Positions 9,622 through 22,464 are shown, counted from the first letter of the stretch. The stretch is 64,000 bases of DNA from Deinococcus seoulensis (GCF_014648115.1 NZ_BMQM01000021.1:16298-80297), one strand, 5' to 3'. Numbers and translations are program-made. Notes: generated by a model from the letters alone, not told the origin.

Positions 9622-10158
9622 TCACCGTTGCAACCGCATTTCGAGGTACTTGTTCGTGAAGCCCAGCCGTTCGTACAGCTTGCGGGCCGGGTTGTGCGGC
9701 TCGACGTGCAGCGCCACGCTGCCCTGAAGCGCCCCGGTGGCGACCTCGATCAACTGGCGGCCCACGCCCCGGCCGCGCGTGGATTCGTGCACGGCCACGT
9801 ACACGAGGATGTTCTCGGGAATGAAGCCGCTCATGCCGGTGCGGTTGGTGACGACCGCGCCCAGCAGGTGGCCGTCCTCCTCGGCCAGCGTGACGCTGCC
9901 GCCCCGCTCGTGGGCGTAGCGCAGGCAGGCCTGAATGTCGCTCAGGGCGTCGCCGTACTGCCCGAGGTGCCGGTGCAGGAACGCCGCGATCCGCCCGGTT
10001 TCCGGGTCGCTCAGGGGACCTGGGGTATCTGAGCCGACCGGAGTGCCTGAGCCAACTGGGGTGTCTGAGCCAACTGGGGTACCTGGGCCAAGCGGGACGT
10101 GCCTGATGGTCAGGCGGTCCGTGGCGGGCGTGTCGGTCAGGGATTGTGAGGTGGTCAT
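9622..10158 (-). CDS. GNAT acetyltransferase with an N-terminal tandem-repeat linker
   Basis: A 178-residue GNAT protein. Residues about 63-178 form the acetyltransferase: VTLAEEDGHLLGAVVTN, STRGRGVGRQLIEVATG (acetyl-CoA loop) and KLYERLGFTNKYLEM. Between the N-terminus and this domain is a six-residue repeat (GSxTPV, about four copies) coded by 18-bp units. The ATG at 10158 follows a GGAGG sequence at a normal distance, which supports the start. It precedes the racemase-like gene at 13 bp, so the two may act on the same amino acid (inference). Confidence 0.85.
   Translation of the reverse strand: MTTSQSLTDTPATDRLTIRHVPLGPGTPVGSDTPVGSGTPVGSDTPGPLSDPETGRIAAFLHRHLGQYGDALSDIQACLRYAHERGGSVTLAEEDGHLLGAVVTNRTGMSGFIPENILVYVAVHESTRGRGVGRQLIEVATGALQGSVALHVEPHNPARKLYERLGFTNKYLEMRLQR
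10021..10092. repeat. 18-bp tandem repeat, four units, inside the GNAT gene
   Basis: Four 18-bp units of the type TGGGGTGTCTGAGCCAAC occupy 10021-10092 with a few substitutions between units. The period is a multiple of three, so copy changes lengthen or shorten the protein linker by six residues without a frameshift. Confidence 0.9.
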
Positions 10159-10568
10159 GTGGACCCTCCTTTGATGCGAGAACAACGCAGACCCGGATGG
10201 GTGAACCCAGGTGGGCCGGGGCTGTTCGGACGGGCGGACCAGTCGCGGCTGATCCGGAAAACCATGATCAGACGATAGGTGCGCGGGGGCGCCGCAGGCT
10301 GTGAAGCGCTTTGGAAAGCGTTCGTGGAAGCCCCTCGTGGAAGCCCCTCTGGGGTCCTGCATCAGGGCCCGGCGTGAGGCGGGCGCCGTGGGCAGGGCTG
10401 CGGCGCGGCAACGCTGCACCCTACCGCACCCGGCCACACCCGACCGCTGCCGCCCCCACATCCGGGCGAACCTGCGCCACGCGGCCCGGTGCACAGGTCC
10501 GGCGTGCATAAGTTTGCATACCGCCTTACGCCGCCGGGCCTCCGGGCGTGTTAGGCTCATTCTCTGGA
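10159..10568. other. Divergent intergenic region of 410 bp between GNAT and carB
   Basis: No gene is supported. It holds the leader and promoter of the GNAT-racemase unit on the left, a 13-bp direct repeat (CGTGGAAGCCCCT, twice, about 10325-10350), and on the right an ArgR-like box at 10505-10518 with a -10-like TAGGCT at 10552 before carB. Confidence 0.5.
10505..10518. promoter_or_regulatory. ArgR-box-like operator upstream of carB
   Basis: TGCATAAGTTTGCA matches the ArgR core TGNATNNNNATNCA with one mismatch and lies about 50 bp before the carB start, close to the probable promoter. carB feeds arginine synthesis, and argG carries similar boxes, so shared control is likely. Read by eye only. 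Confidence 0.5.
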
Positions 10569-13643
<3,075 letters not shown>

Positions 13644-13671
13644 CGTAACGCCACAAAAAAGCACACGCACC

Positions 13672-13703
13672 GCCCCCGGCCTGAGTATGTCTCTGCCGGG
13701 GGC
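13672..13703 (+). terminator. Intrinsic terminator of carB
   Basis: A perfect 9-bp GC stem (GCCCCCGGC / GCCGGGGGC) with a 14-nt loop, 28 bp after the carB stop. An AT-rich stretch with five T residues follows at 13710-13714. The sharp drop in GC begins just after this hairpin. Confidence 0.8.
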
Positions 13704-13768
13704 ATTCAATTTTTGAATATTGTCAATTAGTATATTATGTAACAAATCTTGTGTGGATACCTATCTGC

Positions 13769-14257
13769 TTATCCCATCACGCCGTCTAGTATCTCTAGTA
13801 TTTTTCTAGAATCAGCGAAATATCTAATGGTGTCATCAATCGTAATAGACGGGGAACCACCATGAGCAAATTCATTTCTTCCATCGACCAGTGATTTTAA
13901 ACTCGTCTTCAATCTAGAAGCATCGGGATCATTATTAACTTCCCTCTTGAACTCCCTCGGCCAGTCTTCGCTAAATTTAGAGATTAATTTGATGATATTA
14001 TCATAGGAAGGATTCATTGAACTTCCTATAACTTCCTTTCTTAGATAGTATTTTACTTCCTTCTTGGTTCTTGGCGAGCAAATATCATTTACATTATTTT
14101 TAAAAGCAACTTCTATCGATCCGCATGCTTTAATTACTGCGTATCGAGATATATACGGCGTCATAGCGCTTCCTAGTCCCATGGCGCCCAGAAAAATTTT
14201 TATTTGCCGAAGCTCAGCATCACATTCGTCTAAAATGTCTATCACTTCCTGTTTCAT
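13769..14257 (-). CDS. HEPN-domain RNase-like protein (MAE_28990/RiboL-PSP type), partner of DUF262
   Basis: A 162-residue helical protein. Near the C-terminus it has RNEFAHGG, the R-x4-H motif that forms the RNase active site of HEPN domains, and the overall spacing resembles the MAE_28990/MAE_18760 type HEPN proteins. HEPN RNases act in defence and toxin-antitoxin systems by cutting RNA. The gene is AT-rich, unlike its neighbours. Its ATG shares a base with the stop of the DUF262 gene (TAATG), so the two are translationally coupled. I infer that this is the effector and DUF262 the sensor or regulator. No direct evidence of activity exists. Confidence 0.75.
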   Translation of the reverse strand: MKQEVIDILDECDAELRQIKIFLGAMGLGSAMTPYISRYAVIKACGSIEVAFKNNVNDICSPRTKKEVKYYLRKEVIGSSMNPSYDNIIKLISKFSEDWPREFKREVNNDPDASRLKTSLKSLVDGRNEFAHGGSPSITIDDTIRYFADSRKILEILDGVMG

Positions 14258-15405
14258 TAGTTATCCAAGATCTTTATAGCTAAATTAACCCTATCAGCGA
14301 TTCTATCAACATGAGTGGTACGGGTTCTTATTAGATCTTGATATTCAGGATTTAAGAGCAGTTCAATTCTGGATCTTCCCAATTCTTCCGAGAGACTCTT
14401 CTGCTGCCTTAGACTATGAATAGCGATAGACATAGAATCAAAAATAGGGGCGTTGAATCTATTTGAGAATTTGGCTATACCTGCGGAGCGACCCGTGCCG
14501 CTTGATGCAGAGTGGCCGTCCGAAAGATTCCTGAATGCGTTTTCTCCCACTTTATTCAGTATAATACTCATTACTTCATAAAACTCGATTTTCATGCCTT
14601 CAATCGTTGTAGCATCCGAACTTTGCAGCTTTTGCATATATTCATTTAAATATTTCTTCAGCGATATCTGCTTGATTCTGATCTCTGCTTTATTTTCAAA
14701 TATGTCCTTTATGGCAAAATATCTCAATATCAACTCCATGTCACGCATTCTGCTGTCAGCCACTTCGCTGCCGAATAGGGTACGCCAAGCACTATTTTCA
14801 TTCATTTCAAATAATGCTTCGTTTAATTTTCCAAAGTATACACAGTTCCTTATTTCCTGAGGCATTAGTGTCCGCCCACTGGTATTTATCCTTTCAAAGA
14901 TCTGATACATACTCGTATCATTATCTTTAGGGGCTGTTTGTATAAATATTATGCAATGGATGGTAGTATTCTTGATTTTTCTCTGTTCTATATCGGATAG
15001 CTCAAGGAAGCTCTTGCCGCGCCATCTTTTGTTGATTTTATCTGAATTAGTCAATGCGAATGTCTTTGAATCTCCAGAAAATATTCCGCGTACAAAGTCA
15101 TAAACTGTCATTATGCGCTGGTAACCATCAATTATAAGCATTTTTTCGTCAGGGGTTTTAGCAAAGAAGACACTTGGTACGGGTAATCCCATTAGTATTG
15201 AATCTATGAATCGACTAGCTTCAGATTTATCCCAAACATAATGCCTTTGTAATTGAGGCTTTAATATATCCCCTTCTGCATATTGGGAAATAATCTCCCT
15301 AAAAGATAGATCTGCACCCCAACTATTTATATTGTACAGATCATCGTTTGAGTAAAAGTCATTATCTTCATCGCGCCCATAAGAAACACTCACTTCTTTT
15401 ACCAT
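14257..15405 (-). CDS. DUF262 (ParB/GmrS-like) protein
   Basis: A 382-residue protein. The DUF262 domain (about residues 30-130) shows FREIISQYAEGDILKPQLQ, RHYVWDKSEASRFIDSIL and IIDGYQRIMTVYDFV, the last being the family's DGxQR motif. DUF262 is a ParB/Srx-type nucleotide-binding fold known from GmrSD type IV restriction enzymes. The usual DUF1524 HNH nuclease is absent; the rest is helical. The HEPN gene overlaps the stop codon, so nuclease activity may be supplied in trans. The ATG at 15405 has a good GGAGG site. The gene is AT-rich (strikingly different from carB), pointing to horizontal transfer. Confidence 0.85.
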   Translation of the reverse strand: MVKEVSVSYGRDEDNDFYSNDDLYNINSWGADLSFREIISQYAEGDILKPQLQRHYVWDKSEASRFIDSILMGLPVPSVFFAKTPDEKMLIIDGYQRIMTVYDFVRGIFSGDSKTFALTNSDKINKRWRGKSFLELSDIEQRKIKNTTIHCIIFIQTAPKDNDTSMYQIFERINTSGRTLMPQEIRNCVYFGKLNEALFEMNENSAWRTLFGSEVADSRMRDMELILRYFAIKDIFENKAEIRIKQISLKKYLNEYMQKLQSSDATTIEGMKIEFYEVMSIILNKVGENAFRNLSDGHSASSGTGRSAGIAKFSNRFNAPIFDSMSIAIHSLRQQKSLSEELGRSRIELLLNPEYQDLIRTRTTHVDRIADRVNLAIKILDN

Positions 15406-15438
15406 ATGACCTCCACATTAAAGTAGAATTTGAAAATT

Positions 15439-15573
15439 TCAGCAGCAACCGATTAGCTCAGAAATCATATTACCTTTAACCCAGCACGCATGACCGGCTT
15501 TAGATATTACGAATACTTCAGGCGGAAAGACTCTATTTCCAAATTTCTTAAGGAGCTTATGGTAAAAAACCAT
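15439..15573 (-). CDS. Possible 44-residue open frame before DUF262
   Basis: An open frame of 44 codons from ATG 15573 to TGA 15439, AT-rich like the genes that follow and 33 bp upstream of DUF262. The product begins MVFYHKLLKKFGNRVF and ends SELIGCC. It lacks a good ribosome site, and a stop codon stands directly before the ATG. It could be a small first gene of the island operon, the tail of a lost gene, or chance. Confidence 0.3.
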   Translation of the reverse strand: MVFYHKLLKKFGNRVFPPEVFVISKAGHACWVKGNMISELIGCC

Positions 15574-15811
15574 TTAGATCGGCCGCACTCTGTTTGATAT
15601 GTGCATCAATATCATATTTACCCCCACGCCGTCTCGCGCATTTGACCATCCATCCAATTTGGGCAATTGCGACTCACGGCGATAACTTGTATCCGTATTA
15701 CCGGCTTCTGCTGGGGCGCGGGGTGGTGACGGGGGGCGGAGTGGAGGGGGAATCCAGGGCCGCCCCTCTCCCCCATCAACGCGAAATGGCCGAGGGTCGC
15801 ATTTCCAGATT

Positions 15812-15829
15812 GTTTAGCTTAAACTAAAC
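15812..15829. promoter_or_regulatory. Palindromic operator over a leaderless -10 box of the HigBA-like pair
   Basis: GTTTAGCTTAAACTAAAC is an 18-bp palindrome with one mismatched pair. It contains TAAACT, a TANNNT-type -10 box 6 nt before the GTG at 15832. A site in this place is expected to be bound by the HTH antitoxin for autoregulation. Confidence 0.65.
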
Positions 15830-15831
15830 CC

Positions 15832-16218
15832 GTGCCGCCGCTGGTCTACGTTCGCCTCCCTCACCGCCTGCGGGCCCGGCACGTCCGCATCGTGGAATGC
15901 CTGCTCGACATGAATCGAGCTGGACACCGGGACGCGGTCTGGCAATGCATCAAGCTCTGCCAGGACGTCCGGGAGCATGGACATGTCAGCCGGTACGTGG
16001 TGGCTCTGAAAGGCTATCCGGGTATCAGTGAACTGAAGCCCAGTACCCGCACGGGCGAACGCGGCGGGGCGCGCGTATACCTGTTCTGGCTGGCGGATGG
16101 TCGGCCTGTGCTGGTCAACGCGGAATTCAAGGCAGACGGGGACGGGCCGAATGAGGCCCTGATCGAGGAAGCGTACGACGCGCTGATCGCCGTGAAAACC
16201 GGGAGGTTGAAGGTATGA
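15832..16218 (+). CDS. HigB/RelE-type toxin-like protein
   Basis: A 128-residue protein of the RelE/HigB (Gp49-like) kind: RYVVALKGYPGISELKPST, then GGARVYLFWLADGRPVLVNAEFKADG. This has the order of a central basic strand, an aromatic strand and a terminal K-rich strand seen in these mRNA-cutting toxins. The toxin gene comes first and the HTH antitoxin second, the HigBA order, with a 4-bp ATGA overlap. GTG 15832 is supported by a -10 box 6 nt upstream, so the transcript is leaderless. Activity is inferred from family and context. Confidence 0.72.
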   Translation: MPPLVYVRLPHRLRARHVRIVECLLDMNRAGHRDAVWQCIKLCQDVREHGHVSRYVVALKGYPGISELKPSTRTGERGGARVYLFWLADGRPVLVNAEFKADGDGPNEALIEEAYDALIAVKTGRLKV

Positions 16219-16616
16219 ACGAATCCCTGAAAGCGAAGATGGCACTGGCAGCTGAACTGCTGAACGCGGACGGGTCGGTCACGCCCACCGCTGATCTGCC
16301 TGCCGGGCTGCTGGTGCCGGAGAGTGCGTCGGGTTTCGCGGCGGACGTGCAGGATGCCCTGACGGCCGAGACGGTGGCGCACGCGCTGAAGCTCGCGCGG
16401 CAACAGACGCACCTGAGCGCGGCGGAGCTGGCGCGGCGGCGCGGGGTCAGCAGGGGTCGCCTGTCGCAACTGGAGAATGGCTCGGTGAACCCCACGGTGG
16501 GTACCCTGGCAGAACACGCGGGCGCGCTGGGGTACGACGTGACCGTGACACTCACGCCCCGCCGGGCCGGGAAGACCATTCAGGTGGACTTACCGCAACC
16601 CGCGCAGGCGCAGTAG
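16215..16616 (+). CDS. XRE-family antitoxin (HigA-like)
   Basis: A 133-residue protein with a helix-turn-helix in its C-terminal half (AAELARRRGVSRGRLSQLE, then NPTVGTLAEHAGALGY), of the Cro/C1 type. The N-terminal half (KMALAAELLNADGSVTP) probably contacts the toxin. The start ATG overlaps the toxin stop. It should neutralise the toxin by binding it and repress the pair through the palindrome at 15812-15829. Confidence 0.8.
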   Translation: MNESLKAKMALAAELLNADGSVTPTADLPAGLLVPESASGFAADVQDALTAETVAHALKLARQQTHLSAAELARRRGVSRGRLSQLENGSVNPTVGTLAEHAGALGYDVTVTLTPRRAGKTIQVDLPQPAQAQ

Positions 16617-16643
16617 CAGATTCAGGCGGGCTGCCTGACCCTC

Positions 16644-16672
16644 TTTACTTCTGTGCGTGGTGGTGCTACATT
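16644..16672 (+). promoter_or_regulatory. Promoter of the tRNA-Ala gene
   Basis: A -35-like TTTACT at 16644-16649 and a -10 TACATT at 16667-16672 are separated by 17 bp and lie 22 bp before the tRNA. Confidence 0.65.
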
Positions 16673-16694
16673 TTCTGGGCTCAGGCGTTGGCTT

Positions 16695-16770
<76 letters not shown>

Positions 16771-16780
16771 GAAACAAAGG

Positions 16781-16809
16781 AACCCCCTCCACACCGGAGG
16801 GGGTTTTCC
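16781..16809 (+). terminator. Terminator of the tRNA-Ala gene
   Basis: A perfect 10-bp stem (AACCCCCTCC / GGAGGGGGTT) with a 5-nt loop, followed by TTCCT, 10 bp after the tRNA CCA end. Confidence 0.85.
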
Positions 16810-16878
16810 TGTTGCAGCTGCCAGGGCTTTCAGCGGTGGCCATAGCGCACTGAAACGCGCGGGCGGCACACTGCGGGC

Positions 16879-17562
16879 ATGACTGAATGGACAGAAGGAC
16901 AGGTGGAATCGGTGCGGGTCACGGACGTGCGCGCGGCGCGGGCCTTGCGGCAGGACGTGCGGCTGCTGGGGTTGTTCCTGCGGCCCACGTCGCCGTCCGA
17001 GGTGGCGGGGCGGGTGGGCATGGCAGCGAACCTCGTGCATCACCATGCGCGGCGACTGGCGGGCCTGGGCCTGCTGCGCGAGCTGGAGCGTGAGGGGGGC
17101 CGGGTGCGGTTCGTGCTGGCCGCGCGGGAGTTCCGGGTGCCGTCGGACCTGCTGCCCCCGGAGGACGAGCAGGGGAACGGAACGGCGGACCTGCGGGACC
17201 TGTCGGAAGGCTTTCTGCGGGCGTACGGGCGGTCGTGGGCGCTGGCAGGAGCGGGCGAGGAAGACGTGTACGGGTTCGGAGAGGCGGGCGGGACGGCGCC
17301 GGTCATGCCCGTGCCGGACGCCCCGGCGACCGAAGGGCACCCGGCGCACCTGGACCGCGTGACTGTGAACCTCACACCGGAACGGTACGTGCAACTGGCG
17401 CGGGAGCTGAGCGAGGTGCTGGCCCGCGCGTACGCAGAAGGGCACAGCGAGGGCGGGCAGCCCTGCACACTGGCCGTCCTGGCGTACCGCGCCGACGATG
17501 ACGGCATCCGGAGCCTGTCGCGCAGCCCGAACTCGTTCCTGGGGTCGGCGCTGCCGGTGTAG
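16879..17562 (+). CDS. Winged-helix (ArsR/GntR-like) transcription regulator
   Basis: A 227-residue DNA-binding protein. The N-terminal wing-HTH is visible as ALRQDVRLLGLFLRPTSP, then SEVAGRVGMAANLVHHHARR and LAGLGLLRELEREGGRVRF. The C-terminal half (LTPERYVQLARELSEVLAR) resembles the effector part of ArsR-like regulators that end in a helical dimer region. It stands alone downstream of the tRNA-Ala and converges with the Fic gene, 7 bp apart. Its target is unknown. Confidence 0.75.
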   Translation: MTEWTEGQVESVRVTDVRAARALRQDVRLLGLFLRPTSPSEVAGRVGMAANLVHHHARRLAGLGLLRELEREGGRVRFVLAAREFRVPSDLLPPEDEQGNGTADLRDLSEGFLRAYGRSWALAGAGEEDVYGFGEAGGTAPVMPVPDAPATEGHPAHLDRVTVNLTPERYVQLARELSEVLARAYAEGHSEGGQPCTLAVLAYRADDDGIRSLSRSPNSFLGSALPV

Positions 17563-17569
17563 GGGTTGC

Positions 17570-18205
17570 CTACAGGGCCTCTTCCAGTCGCCGCAGGTAG
17601 TACGCCGTGAGCAGGCGGTAATCCCGGCGGTTGGTGGCCTCGTGCAGCGCCTGGAAGTAGTCGCCCACAGCCGTTTCATCCGGAAAGTGCACGATCTGGG
17701 GACTTTCCTCCAGGCTCGGGCCGGCCGCGCCCAGTGACACCCACAGGACGTAATGATCCAGCAGGCGGCCCGTGCGGCCGTTCGTGTCGGGGAACGGGTG
17801 AATGAATTCGAACTGATGGTGGGTGCGGGCCATCAGTTCAGCGGCCTCTTCAAGCTGCCAGGAGTCCGGCAGGGTGTCGTACCACACGGCAAAGTCGTAC
17901 TGAAGTTCGCGGAGTCTGGCGCGCACCTCGAACGAGCGGACGTGCACGGTGCCGCCCGGTCCGACTTCGGTCCGGCGGGTCGTTCCTGCCCAGGCGTAGA
18001 TGTGTTCGAAGGCAGCCTGATGCAGGTCCAGAATGTCCGTGTCGCCCAGGTAGGGTGGCGTGTCCGGGTTCAGGGCACGCTGATGAATCCACTCGCGGCC
18101 CCGCAGTTCTCCCTGGATCAGGTGGGGTTCGATGTCCTCGTAACGGACCAGAAGTCCCAGTTGCGTGTCCTGCGGTTCGGTCTTGCGGGGGTGTCTGGGA
18201 TTCAT
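17570..18205 (-). CDS. Fic domain AMP-transferase toxin
   Basis: A 211-residue Fic protein. The active-site loop is HPFPDTNGRTGR (about residues 136-147), matching HxFx(D/E)xNGRxxR, so the catalytic His and the phosphate-binding Asn-Gly-Arg are kept. Ahead of it are helical segments with YLGDTDILDLHQAAFEHIYAWAG. Fic toxins transfer AMP from ATP to target proteins such as topoisomerase subunits. The small gene 9 bp upstream encodes a VbhA-like inhibitor, so this is a class I (inhibitor in trans) Fic module. The target is not known. Confidence 0.9.
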   Translation of the reverse strand: MNPRHPRKTEPQDTQLGLLVRYEDIEPHLIQGELRGREWIHQRALNPDTPPYLGDTDILDLHQAAFEHIYAWAGTTRRTEVGPGGTVHVRSFEVRARLRELQYDFAVWYDTLPDSWQLEEAAELMARTHHQFEFIHPFPDTNGRTGRLLDHYVLWVSLGAAGPSLEESPQIVHFPDETAVGDYFQALHEATNRRDYRLLTAYYLRRLEEAL

Positions 18206-18214
18206 TTCTGCGGT

Positions 18215-18373
18215 TTATTTCCGGTGTTTATTCACCGCTTCAGACACCGCATCTCGTTTGACGGCGTAGCCCTCTACCCGCAGGCTGCCTGTGATGCTGT
18301 CCGTCAGGCGTTCCCGGCCAGACGCGCGGGTCAGTGACGCGGACGTGACGGACGGCTTGATGGTCGTCGCCAT
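18215..18373 (-). CDS. VbhA-like Fic antitoxin, 52 residues
   Basis: A short gene directly before fic, from ATG 18373 to TAA 18215. The product starts MATTIKPSVTSASLTRASG and continues ITGSLRVEGYAVKRDAV. SLRVEG fits the Fic inhibitory helix motif (S/T)xxxE(G/N), in which the Glu blocks ATP in the Fic active site. Size, motif and 9-bp spacing to fic match the VbhA/VbhT type pair. Confidence 0.85.
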   Translation of the reverse strand: MATTIKPSVTSASLTRASGRERLTDSITGSLRVEGYAVKRDAVSEAVNKHRK

Positions 18374-18408
18374 TTTTTTTCTGGTCACGGTCATGGATAT
18401 AGAGTAGC

Positions 18409-18434
18409 GCCCCCACCTTTCGGAGGGAGCGCCT
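18409..18434 (-). terminator. Hairpin terminator after the acyl-CoA dehydrogenase gene
   Basis: On the minus strand GCGCTCCC pairs with GGGGGCGC (one G-U) around a GAAA-containing loop, about 27 bp after the stop at 18461. A T-rich stretch follows. It also lies upstream of the Fic antitoxin, so it separates the two units. Confidence 0.6.
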
Positions 18435-18460
18435 GGGATTACAGGTGACGCGGGCGGGGT

Positions 18461-20296
<1,836 letters not shown>

Positions 20297-20595
20297 GTGT
20301 AGGTCCTCCTTGTGGGGTTTCGCCCGGAGGGACGCCACCCGTCACTGTTAGTTGAACCGAGTATAAATCTTCTCGGGGCGAATGTCACCCCTGTCTGCCC
20401 AGTCGGCCGGCCCGGAGCGTCCGTGCTGACTGGCCACCCATCAATCCTGCCCTCAGTCCACCCACAGTCCACCCGTCAGCCCGGCGTCTGTACACGCACC
20501 CCGGTAACTGACCCGTAACACACTGGGGGGCGTGCCCTGACCCCGCGCCCCGCAGCGGGTAAATGCACATTTTTTCGGGTATTGTGTGAAGAATC
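20297..20595. promoter_or_regulatory. Divergent promoter region between acyl-CoA dehydrogenase and crp-like gene
   Basis: On the minus strand TATACT at 20360-20365 is a -10 box giving a leader of about 55 nt with a GGAGG site. On the plus strand TATTGT at 20580-20585 lies 10 nt before the ATG of the Crp-family gene, following a T-rich run. No gene is seen between them. I do not see a clear Crp-type palindrome. Confidence 0.6.
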
Positions 20596-21291
<696 letters not shown>

Positions 21292-21320
21292 CGCCCGGTC
21301 CTGAACGCCCGCCGCACCTG

Positions 21321-21347
21321 CGCCGCCTTCCGGGGCGGCGTTCTTCT
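21321..21347 (+). terminator. Terminator of the Crp-family gene
   Basis: A perfect 7-bp stem (CGCCGCC / GGCGGCG) with a 6-nt loop and a following TTCTTCT, 30 bp after the stop. Confidence 0.8.
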
Positions 21348-21369
21348 ATGCTGACTTCTATACTGAACC

Positions 21370-21894
21370 ATGACCCGACCGCCACGGCCCGTCATCCGGG
21401 CAGCCACGCCCACCGACGCCCCCGGTATCGCTGCCGTTCACGTGCAGAGCTGGCGCGAGACGTACGCGGGCCTGATGCCCGCCGACTTTCTGGACCGCAT
21501 GACGGACGCCGAGGCACAGGCGCGGCGCGAGGCGTTCTGGGCGCAGAACATCAAGGCCGGGCAGGACGTGGTGCACGTGGCCGAGGCGGACGGAACCGTG
21601 ATCGCCTTCGCGTCGGCGGGAGAAGCGCGCGACCATCCGGGTTTCGACTCGGAACTGTTCACGCTGTACGCCCTGCGGGCCGCGCAGGGACACGGCACCG
21701 GCCGGGCACTCCTGCACGCCGTCGCGGCGGCCCTGCGTGAACGCGGCGCCCGCAGCATGGCCCTGTGGGTGCTGGACGTGAACCCCACCCGCGACTGGTA
21801 CACCCGGCAGGGCGGCGCGGAATGCGGCGAGAAGCGTGACGGCGACCTGCGCGAACTCCGCATGGGCTGGTCAGACCTGGGCCGCCTGCGCTGA
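21370..21894 (+). CDS. GNAT family N-acetyltransferase
   Basis: A 174-residue GNAT protein: VIRAATPTDAPGIAAVHVQSW, ETYAGLMPADFLD, LRAAQGHGTGRALLHAVAAAL (acetyl-CoA loop) and ALWVLDVNPTRDWYTRQGG. The VHVQSWRETY pattern is typical of a large GNAT group of unknown substrate. TATACT at 21359-21364 stands 5 nt before the ATG, so the message is probably leaderless and the start is firm. csaA follows 24 bp later. Confidence 0.87.
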   Translation: MTRPPRPVIRAATPTDAPGIAAVHVQSWRETYAGLMPADFLDRMTDAEAQARREAFWAQNIKAGQDVVHVAEADGTVIAFASAGEARDHPGFDSELFTLYALRAAQGHGTGRALLHAVAAALRERGARSMALWVLDVNPTRDWYTRQGGAECGEKRDGDLRELRMGWSDLGRLR

Positions 21895-21918
21895 CCCGGC
21901 GCGTGCCACGCTGACCGC

Positions 21919-22278
21919 ATGGCCACCCCCCTCAAGGACACCGTCACGCCCGCCGACACCCTCGACCGCCTGGACATCCGCCTGGGCCGCGTCCTGAGTG
22001 CCGAACCCGCCCCCGGCACCCCCAAGCCCGCGTACCGCCTGAGCGTGGATTTCGGCCGGTACGGCGTGCGCACCAGCGTGGGCCGTTTCACCGGGCACAC
22101 CCCCGAGGAACTGATCGGCATGCAGGTCCTCGGTGTCCTGAACTTCGAGGCGCGCCCTGTCGGGGATACCGTCTCGGATGTCCTGATTCTGGGCGTGCAG
22201 TTCACGGGCGCCCCCAGCGGCGACGCCACTCCCCTCACCCCCGCCCGCGAGGCGAAACTGGGCAGCAAGGTGTTCTGA
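21919..22278 (+). CDS. csaA: CsaA-like tRNA-binding-fold chaperone
   Basis: A 119-residue OB-fold protein of the CsaA group, thought to act as an export chaperone and related to the tRNA-binding domain of MetRS. It shows LDIRLGRVLSAEPAPGTPKPAYRLSVDFG, GMQVLGVLNFEARPVG and DVLILGVQF. Length and motif order agree with CsaA. The stop TGA overlaps the first base of repeat copy A. Confidence 0.88.
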   Translation: MATPLKDTVTPADTLDRLDIRLGRVLSAEPAPGTPKPAYRLSVDFGRYGVRTSVGRFTGHTPEELIGMQVLGVLNFEARPVGDTVSDVLILGVQFTGAPSGDATPLTPAREAKLGSKVF

Positions 22279-22412
22279 TACGGACTCCGATTGAATGGCT
22301 TATAAAGCCATTCAATCCGAGCGGATGCGAGTAGGAGAGAAACGAGTTCCGGACGTGGAGTTAACAGATCGGTGGTGTTCCGATCTGTTAACGAAACAAA
22401 CGGAATCCGTAT
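22278..22412 (+). repeat. Dispersed two-hairpin repeat, copy A
   Basis: A 135-bp element bounded by ATACGGACTCCG and CGGAATCCGTAT, so its ends are an imperfect inverted repeat. It contains hairpin 1 at 22289-22317 (GATTGAATGGCTT, perfect 13-bp stem), the core GAGCGGATGCGAGT, and hairpin 2 at 22360-22392 (GTTAACAGATCGG, perfect 13-bp stem). Its first base is the last base of the csaA stop codon. Copy B lies 450 bp away in the opposite orientation. Confidence 0.93.
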
Positions 22413-22464
22413 GAGGTGGGGTGCGGGGAGTGGGTGAGCGTCCAGCGCTGTTCCCACTCCCTGC

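Larger units (their letters stand above)
15406..15831. other. Island upstream region of 426 bp
   Basis: Besides the uncertain 44-codon frame, no gene is supported. The AT-rich part must contain the promoter of the DUF262-HEPN operon. GC content returns to the chromosomal level at about 15690. No terminal repeats marking an island edge are visible to me. Confidence 0.5.

Noticed and set aside
10159..10560. Riboswitch or T-box before the racemase unit or carB
   Set aside because: No T-box sequence or conserved riboswitch core seen; only an ArgR-like box is supported.
15594..15827. 77-codon frame before the HigB-like gene
   Set aside because: Crosses the AT to GC boundary, lacks a ribosome site, and covers the operator and promoter of the toxin gene.
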